This document shows, piece by piece, positions 38,475-51,801 of a stretch of DNA of 64,000 nt. Below the pieces are notes generated by a model that did no database searches, was not told where the DNA came from, and saw only the letters and a list, made by a program, of their open reading frames with translations. Position 1 is the first letter of the stretch. Each line of letters starts with the position of its first letter. Position numbers and translations under genes: made by a program. Source of the stretch: Tethya wilhelma. Lineage: Eukaryota > Porifera > Demospongiae > Tethyida > Tethyidae. The stretch covers positions 12,972,181 through 13,036,180 of the forward strand of contig CAXIPT010000001.1 in the NCBI GenBank assembly GCA_964030475.1, written 5' to 3'.

Positions 38475-40209
38475 ATGCCTGAGGTTCACGAGTTGATAAC
38501 CGAACCAGTGACCTGTCACTGCTGGAATGGAGACAGGACAAGTGAGTTTACCTTGATACTGGATAACAGGTGGTGTTTATATCTACTTATCTTGTCGGTA
38601 GAGTTTGCCATGTCCCCTAACAACAATGAGGTTCGTATCTATGCCAAGAAGGGCTCCAAGTGGGAGGTGGAGCATGTCCTCAAGGAGGTGAGCCAAACAC
38701 CCAACTCCTTTGTGAACTTCTGAGTATATGGATGCATATTTTTCTGTTTACTATAGCATGGTCAACGAGTGACTGGTATGGACTGGGCCCCTAAGAGCAA
38801 CCAGCTTGTCACGTGTGGTGCAGTAAGTGACTTTTGGAGAAAGAATTTATTTTCTCATAATAAACCGGTCATTATGTGATTCTATTCTCCGTTCATCCTT
38901 CCAGGACCGTAATGCTTATGTGTGGAAGTTTGTGGATAATGAATGGAAGCCCTCTCTTGTTATCCTTAGGATCAACAGGGCTGCCACCATTGTCAAGTGG
39001 TCTCCTACTGGTAATGGACTCTTGGAAGCATTCTTTCATGTTCCCATGATATTAATTGTTGTTGTGTTGTTGTTACAGAGAACAAGTTTGCTGTTGGTAG
39101 TAGTGCCAGACTTATCTCCATCTGTTACTTTGAGGAGGAGAATGACTGGTGGGTGAGCAAGCACATCAAGAAGCCTCTTCGATCCACTGTTCTTGACATC
39201 GCCTGGCACCCCAACAACTACCTCATTGCAGTAGGGAGTGCTGACTTCAAGGCGAGGTGGGTAGCATGGCATGTCTTGAAGACTTCTCCAGTTTATTCTT
39301 GTATTCTTTCTTGCAGAGTATTCTCAACTTATGTTAAAGAAATTGAGGAGAAGCCTGGTCCAACTCCATGGGGCAAGAAGATGACCTTCAGTAACTGCAT
39401 GGCCGAGTTCTACAATGGATCTGGAGGATGGGTTCATTCTGTTGCCTTCTCTCCCTCTGGTAACAAGTTGGCCTGGGTTGGACACGACTCCAGTATCTCA
39501 GTTGTGAACCAGGCTGCTGAACAGTAAGCATAATGTTCTATTTCCACAATTTGGTTTAGTCGGCATGACTTCACTGAACCTTGTTGACAGTCTGCCATAT
39601 TGAAGTATTGAGACATTGATTCATGCACACACTGTTAGAACTACAACAGTCCGCCATCGCTATCTTCCTTACACTGCCTGCCTGTGGGTGACTGAGAACA
39701 GTCTGGTGTGTGCTGGCTTTGACTGCTACCCTGTGCTCTGGAGTCATGATGATGCTGGGAAACTCACCTACATCAACAAACTGGACCAGACAGAGAAGAA
39801 AGCCACTGGATATGTCAGGTGTGTAGAAGTAGTGTATGTGCAAATACAGTCATTGTGATTTGTGGAGTCATTCTCCCAGACTAGTGAATAGGCACTCAAT
39901 TTGTTCTTGAATGGGGATAATGTACCTTATGTGAAATTGTTCACACAACAAGTGTAACTTACTAACACTACCTTTCTTCTTTCTCTTTTCAGTGCCATGG
40001 ACAAGTTCAAAGGTCTTGATAAGCGTGCCCAAGTGGGCACCACTGAGACTGACCTGCAGTCCACTCACCAGAATGCCATCACCCAGATCAGTGTCCACAC
40101 TGGATCTGGAGACAGTGTGTCCAAGTTCAGCACCACTGGTGTGGATGGGAAGCTGGTCATTTGGGACTGCAAGTCTCTGGAAGCCTCCATTGCTGGCTTG
40201 AAGTTCTAA
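38475..40209 (+). CDS. ARPC1: Arp2/3 complex subunit 1 (WD40 beta-propeller)
   Basis: Subunit of the seven-protein Arp2/3 complex that nucleates branched actin. Eight exons (38475-38541, 38602-38687, 38757-38822, 38905-39010, 39079-39256, 39317-39523, 39639-39818, 39993-40209) join to 368 residues (human ARPC1A/B 370/372). Recognisable pieces are [92 protein letters not shown] [20 protein letters not shown], and a C-terminal blade ending [11 protein letters not shown]. No defects were seen. FANCM starts 331 bp downstream on the same strand. Confidence 0.97.
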
Positions 40210-40540
40210 ACAACTAGCTGGGAAAGATTTGACTCTGATACTGACTGATTGTTGAACCTTTAGCTGTAGATTTTGTGGTATATAGTTGTGTTGGAAAATG
40301 TTCTCTAATTGAGCGAAAATGAGTGGTAAAATTTTAAATTGTTTGGCGGGTGTAATGTGGCGTGGCATGGGTTCAACTTTTTGATGGTAACCAAGCAAGC
40401 ATGAACTGAAGTTCCAGTGAGTTAAATACCTCAGAAGGTGCTCTTCTAATTCTAAGTAAGGAATGAAGAATAGGCACCATCATTGGAAAGTTGTACGGAA
40501 GGAATATATAATCTATGGTCTACCATAGACTGAACAAATT
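40210..40540. promoter_or_regulatory. ARPC1-FANCM intergenic interval
   Basis: Contains the ARPC1 3' UTR and the FANCM promoter. A short hairpin (ctatggtctaccatag, 40513-40528) precedes the FANCM ATG. Nothing else is recognised. Confidence 0.4.
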
Positions 40541-43500
40541 ATGTCAAAGCAAACCACTTTATTCAGTTCTTGGAAAGTAAGTGCACCAAGTTGTGTAAGT
40601 AGCCGGAACAATGTCAACAGTTCCTCTAGACAGTCAGCCCGAAACACGGTGACTGAAGTTAGTCCTGATGAATATGAGTTTCAGGACTTCGATGAATTCT
40701 TCGAAGATGATTTGAAGGAAGATGAACTTCTTGAGTCGTACAGCATTGACCCCCACCATCCACACAACCAGGCTAGTAGCACTTCACAAGCTAAACCAAA
40801 ACCGTTCCATGTTGGACCATCCACTTCCATTCTGAATTCATCCATCTGTGAAGAGTCTATTCCAGGATTTGACTCCTCTGCTGGTGAAGTGTGGATCTAC
40901 CCTACAAACTACCCTGTGCGGGATTACCAGTTCAACATAGTGCACAAGTGTCTGTTCACCAACACTCTAGTGTGTCTTCCAACTGGGCTTGGAAAGACCT
41001 TCATTGCAGCCGTGGTGATGTACAACTTCTACCGGTGGTATCCCAATGGGAAGATAGTGTTTTTAGCTCCCACCAAACCTCTGGTAGCACAGCAGATTGA
41101 AGCCTGCTACAGAGTGATGGGTATACCTCAGGATCATGCTGCTGAGATGACAGGTACAACCCTTCCTGTTTTGCACACACAGTACTTGTGAGTATAGCTA
41201 TCCACTCACTTGACTAATCTCACCATTTTCTCTTCACCTTTCTTCCTCAGGTAACTTACCTCCTAAAGATCGTATCCAGATGTGGCAAGAGAAGCGTGTG
41301 TTCTTCCTGACTCCTCAAGTGATGCAGAATGACCTCAATAAAGGGTCATGTCCCGCGGAGGACATCTGCTGTGTGGTGTTTGATGAGGCGCACAAGGCCC
41401 TTGGCAACCACTCCTACTGTCAGGTAAGATCAGCTTGAAATTTCCCAACCCACCCCTGCTTTTGTGAGCTCTAATTGGGAGAGTGGGATATGATGAGGAT
41501 GATAGTGGACATTGTGCTTATATAGCGCCACCAACAAAAATTGGAATGACATCTTTCTATAGCTCTATGTATTTCTGTGTTCATGTATTTTCTACAGGTG
41601 GTCAAGGAACTTACCAAATCTGGTGGCAGTTTTAGGGTCTTAGCTCTTAGTGCTACGCCAGGCAATGATCTCAAGGTGTGCTGAAAATAGCTCATTCAAA
41701 TTAAGAGTTCACATTGAGTACATGTATTATATCAGTATGACAGTCTTCTGTCACTTGTCTACAGTGTATCTCATATAAGTTATCATTTGTTCTCTCAGGC
41801 TGTTCAACAGGTGGTCACCAACCTTCAGATTGGTCACATTGAGTTGCGCTCTGAGGACTCCTTTGACATTTATCGATACATTCACGAGAGGAAGGTAGAG
41901 AAGATTGTTGTACCACTGGAAGGAGACATTCTCGACATCAAGAACAACTTTGTGTCGGTAAGCCAACTGTTATAAATCTTTAAAAGTTCATGACTTGTAC
42001 TATTCATCAGCAAAGAATGTGGTTACTGGTAATGTGTGATGTCAGTGTAATTTCCACTGTGTGTCTTTGTGTTCAGGTATTGACCAAGGTGATAGGCCGT
42101 CTTGCTAGCTATAGAGTTCTCTATCATGGCAATGTTGAGAGGATGAGCAAGTTTCAACTGTTGAGTGCTAGAAATCAGTTCAGATCAGGACCCCCTCCTT
42201 CAGGAGTCACAGTGAGTCATGCACGAGTGTGGTAATCACATGTTGGCCCTGTAGTAGGTAAGGGTCATCAAAGAATTTTTTAATCCTAACTGTACCAGAT
42301 TAGGGGATCTCAATAGCTAGCGCCTGACTAAGGTGCTCATGTTACTGTACATCAGCATGTATCCATGTACTATACACACAAGATCATGTACTTCTTTCTT
42401 TATATAGACTGGAGCAGTAGAGGGTGACTTTGCCCTTGCCATAAGTCTCTTCCATGGCTATGAGCTCCTGCAGCTCCACGGCATGAGAACATTCTACCAA
42501 TACCTCAAATCAACATTCACTTCCTCTGCCCAGCAGTCCAGAGCCAAGTTAGAGGTGCTCAAGAGTCCTTTGTTTGGAGGGATAATGGAAAGGCTGAAAG
42601 AGAAGCTCGATAATACTAGCTGCACAGATGGTCCAGGATCGATTCCCAGTCCACGATTCTCTATAACTGGATCCAGAAGAGCTGACTATGAGAATATAAC
42701 CTCAACAAGTGATTCGTTCTGTTACAGCCATCCAAAGCTAAAGAAGCTTGAAGAAGTAGTTGTCAAACATTTTGAGGATTTCAACTCTGAACAGTCACCG
42801 TCTGCTGCTAATGGAGGGTCTACTGTGAACACCAGGGTCATGATATTCTCACAGTACAGGGAGAGTGTACAAGAGATAGCTGATATGCTGAGTCGACATT
42901 CACCAGTTGTAAGAGTGATGAGTTTTGTTGGTCATGGTGCCAGTAAGTCTAGTAGCAAGGGACTGACACAGAAGGAACAGACTGAGGTAGACCTCTAACC
43001 CTACTTGTCTAGCTTGTATTGCTCACATGCATGTGAGCAAGATGTGAGCAATACAAGATTATCTTATTGGCCTTGTCTAGTTAAATATATGTTTATTCTT
43101 GCTGAGCACACTGTACTCATGTATGTACATATACATATGTAAAGGATTCATTTGCTGGTTGTTTCACTATTCTCCTCCTCCAGGTGGTGAGAAAGTTCCG
43201 TGATGGTGGTTACAACACCCTAGTGGCCACCTGTGTGGGTGAGGAGGGGCTGGACATTGGTGAAGTGGATCTCATTGTCTGCTTCGATGCTGCCAAGAGC
43301 CCCATCAGATTGGTCCAAAGGATGGGTCGTACCGGACGAAAGAGAAATGGGAGGATCGTTGTGATCGTGGCTGAAGGCAAAGAGGACCAGATCTACAACA
43401 AGAGTCAGTCCAACAAGAAGAGCATCCATCGTGCCATTCAAGAGGGCTGCAGACAATTGGCATTCTTCAAGAAGTGTCCCAGGATGGTTCCATGGCATAT

Positions 43501-46400
43501 CGCCCCACAAGTGCACAAGATGCACATGACCATTGCAGATTTTGTCAGCTCCAAATCGACCAGGAGAGGTGCTAAGAAGTCAGCCAGCAGTGGTGGGAAC
43601 CAGTCCAAACTGGCTCTAGGAAATGGGAAAAAGAAGAGAAGGCTAAAGAATGCCTATTTGAGTCCTGAGGAGCTTCGATGCTGGAGTAATGAGCTAGCTC
43701 TCTCTGATCGAGACTTCAAGGCCATTGAGAGATCAGTGAGTCGATGCCTCTCTAGTGCACCCTTCATCAGTGTGGCCAAATTGAGAGGTCAAAGTACGAG
43801 TGCTGGCCCCAACGGTTCCATCCTCAGTCCTAACACCTCCCTCAACTCCTCCACCTCTCAGAGATTCTCACTCAGCCTCGACAAGTGGACACACTTCCAG
43901 ACCGCCCCCCTCCCTACGAAGGTAGTGGGCCACTCCCTCAAATCACAGCAGCTCACCTCAACTCTAGAGTTCATCGATCTGGCTCGCACCAGTGATGAAG
44001 TGGGGATCAACTACGATCAAGAAATGAAGATGTTTCTCAACCTGGATGACGTAAAGGTGAGAGACTGTGATCAGGAACAAGGAAAGTTGAAAGAAGGACA
44101 CATTAAGTCTGAACCCGATGATCAGATCGGGAGCAAAACAAAACATAAACGTCGTCGAATCATTGAAGATTTGAGTGATGATGATGATTTTCAGATTCCA
44201 GCTCCTCAACAGAAGCACAAGAGCACTAGCCCGGCCTCATCAGGCTCCTCCACCACCTGCTGTGATGATGATGTCATGATCATTGAGGACCCCAGTGTGA
44301 ATGCTCCACCTCCACCAGACACAGCCCTGTGTGACAATGGACCAGACATGGACCAGTGTGTTGAGCTGACTGCTTCCCAGCACCTCATTCCACGAGCACC
44401 CTCTCCCGACTCCCTGGACTGGCTGGACCTGTTGAGCTCCTCTCAGGTGTCAACTCCAAGTGCTCCTAAAGTCACCAATGCTGCCACTGCGACCAAGTCA
44501 GCCCTCAAGTCTTCCAAGGAGACAACTGCTCCTACTCCAAAGAAATCTGTCAACTTTGAGTTTGTCACTCCTAAAGCTCCTCTCAACAAAAGACTGAGCA
44601 AATGTTTTGAGACATCGACACCATCCAAGCCATCTCCTCGTGTGTCATCAGTGAGGTCCTCATTGGACAGTATCGACCTGTTCCAAGACCTCTCAGCCAA
44701 TGCCCTTTTTGAAGACTTCAGCACTGAAGAGACTAGACCAGCCATTGCAAACCCTCCTTGCTCTACAGTGGAGGAGAAGCCTGCAGGTACCAGTGCAGAG
44801 GCTAGACAAGGTGATGGACATTCACCTAATGATCAGCTCATTGATTTGTCTGAAGTTGGAGATGTCTTCAGTGACAATGACATCATCGAGTGCATTGAAG
44901 AGTCAGATCTGGAGGAGAACTGTGATGAGATTAGAACCCCCACTCTAGCCTGTGGCTCTCCCTCCTCTCACCCCAGAATGAGCACGCCCCGGGGCGAGAC
45001 CACCACCACACTGGACGATGACAGCTTCATTCGTGTTCACGGTAAAGGCAGAAAGAGACCTCGAGCTAATAAATTCCAGAGTCCAACTCATGAAGAGATG
45101 CTTCAAGCTAACCAACGTCCGCTTTCCCCTCCCTCCAGTGATGATGAATTCACTAAACCTCTTCTAAAGAGAGTCGGAAAAAAGAAGAATGTTTGGCTAA
45201 AATCCAAAGACACAAGATCTTCAGTAAAGTTTCCAACGAGGGGTGCATCAAATAGAAAGGATTTGGATGGCTATGTGGAACAAGAGGCAGAGGTGTCTTC
45301 GGATGAGCACACACGTGACACTGATGGAGATCACAATACCTGCAGTGACAATGAGTATGACTTTGAAGACAGTTTCATCAATGACAACTCCATGCTGACC
45401 CAGGTGTCCCCCTCGCAGCGAGTGAGGTCCCATCATCACAAGGGGTCCAAGATGGCAGCCGGTGCAGGGAACATGTACTTACAGTCTCTTATGAGTCCAG
45501 GGGACCACTTGTTTGCCAACAAACAGAAGAGGCAAAAGGGAGGATTTCGTATGGTCTTGAGTCAGAGACACTGTATCCTCAATCACTACATCAACAAGGC
45601 TGGCTTTAGAGTGGATGAGAGTAGCAGGAGAAACAAGAGAAAAAGAAGAGCTTCCAAGTCTGAGGATGGTTCTATCCGTGATGGAGATGTGTTCATGGCT
45701 GAGAGCAGTGGCAGTGAGGCTGAGGAGGTGTGGCATGCTGAGTCGGAGGAGGAGGGGTTGGGAGGGGAATCCCCTCACGAAGAGGAGGAGGCCAGCTGGG
45801 AGGACAGTGAGGTGGTGCCGGTGACAAGGAATGGGTCGAGGGGTCGCAAGCGTAGGGTGAACTTTTTTTCAGACTCTGATTGTGAGGCTAGTTGTCACGA
45901 GGTGAGGGAGAGTAACTCGGACAGTTGTGGACAGCACAAGAAGCCAAGGCTGAGCTCCTCTCCAGCGAAACAGAAGAGATACACTTTCACTGACAGACAC
46001 AGCCAGCTGAAAGCACCAGCCACGGATGTAGTCATCAGTCCAAGTTTGTTGGTGAGTTACAATGTAATGATGTACGTATAGTAGCTATTAAACATTTTTG
46101 TGATAGCTTTTCACATAATTTTTGTCCACCCAGCTTTACGGTACTACTCTCATGTATTCATCAAACATTGCATCCATCTTTATCTATTGTTCTCAGGCTA
46201 ATATTAAAATCCAGAGGACCCCACCTTGCTTCTCTCTGGGCATGGATGACTGGCTCACTGATATCGACTATGATTACATCATGAAGAATGAAGGGGAGAC
46301 CCCTATCAATCAACCATCAGCCAATAGGCCTATTGAGATTCTCTCTCCTGAAGATCTTGAAGAGTTTGAGGCAGGCTTCAGTGACACTGAGCTGATGTGA
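40541..46400 (+). CDS. FANCM: Fanconi anaemia group M DNA translocase, no C-terminal ERCC4 region
   Basis: SF2 helicase-like translocase that anchors the Fanconi core complex and remodels stalled forks. Eight exons (40541-41153, 41251-41423, 41598-41675, 41799-41957, 42077-42211, 42408-42986, 43184-46051, 46197-46400) give 1602 residues. Walker A is CLPTGLGKT near residue 145, motif Ia [14 protein letters not shown] box near 249, [10 protein letters not shown], and motif [18 protein letters not shown] near 624. The large exon 7 encodes an acidic, Ser-rich, probably disordered region. Human FANCM ends in an ERCC4-like nuclease fold plus HhH; here the protein ends [16 protein letters not shown] with neither. 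It could be a natural short form, as in invertebrate orthologues with helicase only. Confidence 0.95.
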
Positions 46401-47279
46401 TGGCTCCTCATGACTATGTGACTGACTCAGATACATTGTAAGGCAATTCATGTACATGGACTGATGGTGGTCCTGTAAGAGTTTGTAAGGGAGTTTTGTC
46501 CAATTCAATTTACCATTTTTTTATACCCACCTTCTTCCATTGTATTTATTCTGCTATTCTGTGCATCTATTTATATTATTATCATTAACTGTTTACTGTG
46601 TTTCTGTATATACGTGTGCCAAAAATAGTCTTTCAAGGTTGGTTTGTATGAGTATCAGAAATGGCTCGTATTATCACTAACTGAAGTAGACTCTAGGAAG
46701 GGTACATATCTATGATGTACACATGGTTGTTAGCCTGGTAAACCACCACCCACACTTTAGCAATAAGCAGATAGGGAGGGGAAGGCCTTATTTTTACAAG
46801 GCTACAAGATTTGTAGTAGTGTTACTGATCTCTTGCAGGTTTTGTTACATTGTTTTGGTTTTGTTGTGGTCATGTGCAGTCTCTTCTAGGAAGAGCTGCT
46901 GTGGCTTTCAAAGAATTAAGGCCTATATTAGTACCTTAATGTGGGTTCCCCAGCTGGTATGCACACATTGTGCTGGGAGTCAGCTACATTACCATTCAGC
47001 CCTCTGTAAATAGGCATTTTGTAAATTGAATCAACCACTTTGTTCTAGTTAGTGGGAACTGCTTCCAACTGACTTGTATGACCTCTGTTTGCACACTCTG
47101 CTGTAACATACACAACCTACTCAAGGCTGTATGTAATGCAAGACAGGAAGGTTCACATCCAGTGTACTACATGCATGCAGTTTGTGAGTGTCTCCACCTT
47201 AGAGTGTGTTTGTTGCTATGTCAGTTTCTTTGTAGTCTAGTGAGTTGTGTAGGGTAGTTTACTGTCAGTTTGTGAAGAG
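46401..47279. other. Intergenic stretch between FANCM and the compact RTK
   Basis: FANCM 3' UTR, then noncoding sequence. Open frames here show no similarity that I recognise and have no splice support. Confidence 0.4.
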
Positions 47280-48563
47280 ATGGGATCATTCTGTGCCCCT
47301 CTGATACTACAGGTTGTACTTCATTGTTGTTTAGTCTTCTATGCAGGTGAGTTCCCCCATATAGATAGTACTTCACTCTGTATCTATGATCAATGTACAT
47401 GACATAAGTACATGAGTATGCATGTTAACTGGTAAGATCACCATGTTATTGAGTCTCAATCTCCCATAGCAACAACAACTGGTGCTGACGGTCAAGACTC
47501 AGCTACGACACTCACAGTAAGTCCAGTTTCTTACAAACTATTGTTATGGCTATAGTATAGTTTGTGCTCATACTCACTAGTGTCTGCTGATATCTCCATA
47601 CATGTAGCCAGCTACTCCCTCCCAGTCTGGCAGTAATGTGACGGCCATTACTGTAGGTGTCGTGGTGCCTCTTGTAGTCTTGATAGGAGTTGGAGTCATT
47701 GTTGCCATCATAGTGACACTGGTGTGCTGTAGAACCACTGAGAGCACTTATGTTCTGAACTCTGAGTCTGAGAGACAGGACTGGAACAACTCCAGACACT
47801 ATCAGCACTCTGTCTCCTTTGTTGACAGTGGGCAGGAGTCGGCTGGGGTGAATGGGTTCACCGTAGGCAATCCCCTGGCTAGCTCTAGACCAGGCTCAAC
47901 AGATCTACTGGAGATGATCCCTGGTGAAGGTGGAGGCATGATCAACAGAGCTGCAATGGAGGAGTATGAGCTAGAGTCTGAGGATGACATTGACCTGGAG
48001 ACCATGAATGTTCACATTAATGATGTGAGTATGTAGAGAGCCATAACTGTGAGGTTCACATTTTTGACTCATTCTACTTCCTTACTGTAGCAAAGAAGAA
48101 GCTACTATGTACCTTGCCACTCAGTAAGTACTCTTCCTTTGTGTGTGTTTGGATCCTATGGATCTTATCAGCAATAGTGTCTCATTATAAGACATTCAAT
48201 ATGCCTCTCAAGTCAAGGTGTAAGTCACTTTTACTGTAATAGTGATTTCTTCTCATTCATGTTAGCCTCGTGGTGGAACCAACCCATATGCTGGCATGGA
48301 GGTAGAGGCTACACGCAGTATGAACTCCATCTCCATCTCAGTAAGCCCTTGTGTAGAGCTCTGTTTGTTCTACTCCAGTGATATTGATACGTGGTTCATT
48401 TTTCACTCTTATACAGTTAGTGTCGTCAAGGGGAGGCTCCCGTAATGATCTAGTTGATGACGATGGCATGTATCAGATGCCAGCCAACAATGAGGACTCC
48501 CTGTATGATCAGTACAAGAGAATCAACATACGACACATAGCAAGGGGTGATCTAGAGTGAGTC

Positions 48564-48604
<41 letters not shown>

Positions 48605-48605
48605 N

Positions 48606-48688
<83 letters not shown>

Positions 48689-50529
48689 GCACCTAGTCTT
48701 GCAATCAGACTATTCGTGATTTAGTTTATACAAAATTCACAAAACAAGCTGTAGAATGTGTGTAGGCCTGGTGTGCAAGAGGTGCATATATATGTATGGA
48801 TTCAGTTTGTTTGAGATCTGACGTGAAGTGATAGTGAGAATGGTCCAATACAGCCTAATCTATTGTTGCCAAGGACGTTACTAAAAATTTTACACAACTA
48901 AAGCCCTTAAATTTAAGTACCTAGCGATCTCTGTGTGCAAACATTGCATGTAATGGGAATACATTGTACAGTAATTGAAGCAAAATTGGAGATGGATTGG
49001 CCTTTGATGATATCTTTCTTGGAAATAATTTTATAGGCTTGAGGATCAATTGGGATCTGGGCAGTTTGGCACTGTCTACAAAGGAGTGTGGAGCTCACAG
49101 GAAGGCTCTTCAGTAGAGGTAGCTCTGAAGACATTGAATGAAGAGTCAGATGACACAGCCAGAGTGAGGTTCCTCCAGGAGGCAGCCATCATGGGACAGT
49201 TCTCCCACCCCAATGTGGTGAAACTACATGGAGTGCTTATTTTTGGACAACCAGTATGTAGAGGCAGATCAATGTGTTGGGAATTGGTTGGTCATTTTGT
49301 TCATGTTTCTATCTATAGAAAATGCTAATTTTGGAGTTTCTATCAAACGGTGATTTGAGAAATCATTTACTCTCTCTGAAATCAAAGCACATGACATTGT
49401 AAGTTGCTAACGGTAGTTTGCTTGTTGTGGTGGTTATGGCTTCTCTGTGTGATGTTCAATATAGTGATGATGACGCAGGTTCTGAGCAAAGTTCAGGTGA
49501 CCTACCCCAAACTCTTCTGAGTTATTGTCGTCAAATAGCCTCTGGAATGCTGTATCTCTCGAGCAAAGCCTTTATACACAGAGACCTTGCAGCTAGGAAT
49601 ATTCTGGTGTCTGATGATGGGATGTGTAAGGTGTGTTTGTGGTGTCATATGTGTGCATTGTATGTATGTTACTATGGATATTGATTGAATTTCCTTGAAA
49701 TTGTTCTTCTCTTCATCGTCGTGGATTCTTGCATTTACGTAGATTGCTGACTTTGGAATGTCAATTGATCTTCTTGATATGAGCTACTTTGTTGCTGGAG
49801 GTGGAAAAGTCCCAGTTAGATGGTCAGCACCAGAGGTTAGTTGAACTACTGCCTCTTGCCCCTGTAAATGGTGAACTAGAGTTTTCTTGCTTCAATTTGT
49901 TTATCTCCAACTGTTTGTCTCTTCTCAATATTCCCCCCTCCCCCTTCCCCCAGGCAATACACTTAAAAAAGTACTCCACTGCCAGTGATGTGTGGAGCTT
50001 TGGTTGTGTCATGTATGAGATATGGAGTCTGGGACATAAACCGTTCGATTCTTACAAGAATTCTGAGCTAGTGGGTCTCATTGACAGGGGTATTCGTCTT
50101 CCTCCCCCTCCCGGCACCCCCAAGCCACTCTACACCCTGATGATTGAATGCTGGTGAGCATTAGTATACACCCTAATTGATGCAATTTTGTTCATCAAAA
50201 TTGCAGTATTCCTTAGCAACACATTGCTGCTTAAGTTATTGTGTTACTTGAAATACAGGTCTAGCTCTCGTTTTGTACTCAAGTTCACAATGTTAGGATA
50301 ACATGTTTTTTTTTACCATAATCTGCTGTATTGTAGGCATCCAACACCTTTTCATCGACCAAACTTTTCATCGGTAGTTCAAAAACTGTCTGTGTCTGAT
50401 GAAAAGATACTGAAGTGGTCTGATGAAGACATGGCTGTCCATCCTGAGGCTAGTAAGATAGGAGCTGACCTGGATACAGCTGTTGAACTATACAAAAATC
50501 TACAAGACTCGTACCTTTATTCCTTATAA
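47280..50529 (+). CDS. Compact receptor tyrosine kinase with a minimal ectodomain
   Basis: Twelve exons (47280-47346, 47470-47516, 47608-48024, 48091-48123, 48266-48340, 48417-48556, 49037-49253, 49319-49398, 49465-49630, 49743-49835, 49954-50153, 50337-50529) give 575 residues. A signal peptide ([20 protein letters not shown]) is followed by only about 28 extracellular residues ([20 protein letters not shown]...). The TM helix is at about 51-79. A juxtamembrane region of about 180 residues has tyrosines in [25 protein letters not shown] and RRSYYVP. The kinase starts near 260: [38 protein letters not shown] and [15 protein letters not shown] are all intact. Likely active; the ligand-binding role must be tiny or absent, or served by a partner. 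Confidence 0.9.
48566..48684. repeat. (CA)n microsatellite in RTK intron
   Basis: A CA dinucleotide tract interrupted by taaan at 48601-48605. The 'n' shows that the length is not resolved. Confidence 0.95.
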
Positions 50530-50734
50530 ATTTTGTGACCAATATAATTATATCTACACACTATATAAAAATGGTAGTGGTCGTCGTGTACGCGCGTGCT
50601 TTTCGGTCGTACAGCTTGTACAGCTACCGAACAGTTTGCGCATGCTCAGATGTGTAGCGCTCGCTTATAAATCTACCGAAAGTTCTTGCCTTGTGTGGTG
50701 CTAGTTGGTACTACTGCACTACAAGAGACACACT

Positions 50735-51731
50735 ATGGCTTTGTGCAATCCTGAGACTGGACTCTTCTTCAGTATTAGTGAGAGGCAGTTGCGTGATTCT
50801 GATGACAGCAATAATATAAATGGAGGCAATGGAGGGTCAGGTGATGAACTAACCTTGCCAGCCCACACTACTGAGTATAAGAGTGAAGATGACATCTCTA
50901 CTGCTGGCTTTATATATGGTGTTACTGTTGGTGGACTGCTGATCATCACACTTGTAGTGATTGTGCTCTTGTGTGTGTTCATTTGCAAGTTGAAACGAAA
51001 GTACACTGTGTTGAGACGCCGCAGTCAAATTGACCAGCCAGTCACCAACAAGTTCAGCAATCCTGCCTACTCATGTAAGTCAATTGGGGAATCTTGTTAG
51101 TTTACATTGTGATGCACTTATGGTGTGCTGGTCTGATGTGCCTTCGTGGATGATTGAGCATATTGGATAAAGTTGGCCATAATTTTTGTGATCAGTTAGT
51201 TTCACATGACTGAACACTAATGTGCATGAAAATTTTTTTCTCATTAATCCCATGAGATTATTTCTACTGAACTATTGCAGCAAATGAAAAGGATGTGGAA
51301 ATAGCTATAGCCTGTGCTGACGTTGATGAAACCAAATTAGCTAACCTTGATCATAAACCTCACCAGAAGGTGTGTTTCTAATGATCTTAATCCCTATAAT
51401 TATTATATTATCATTAATAATAATTATTACCCATTGATCTCACCAGCTACAGGAGTGTGGGAGTAACAGTACCTCTCATGAGTATGCTTTACTGGAATCA
51501 CATGAGGCTGTTAAGGTATAATTATAAGGACACACACCAACACCATACACGAAAATTAATATAATTATAGCTAGTATCATCATCACACCTAGTAGTTGCA
51601 TATGATCAAGTCAGCTTGTTTGAGTGGTAAGTACTTGGACTGCCACTGTAGTTGTGCACTCAACTCTCAGTACGATGGCTGAGAGTACATATTTTTATTA
51701 ATTATATGAACATAATTATCCACAAGCTTCA

Positions 51732-51801
<70 letters not shown>

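Noticed and set aside
39868..40398. 176-codon open frame on the minus strand
   Set aside because: It is antisense to the last ARPC1 exon and 3' region. The ARPC1 reading is conserved and complete, so this is a shadow.
43964..45778. Several 60-100 codon minus-strand frames
   Set aside because: All lie antisense to FANCM exon 7, whose long plus-strand frame explains the lack of stops.
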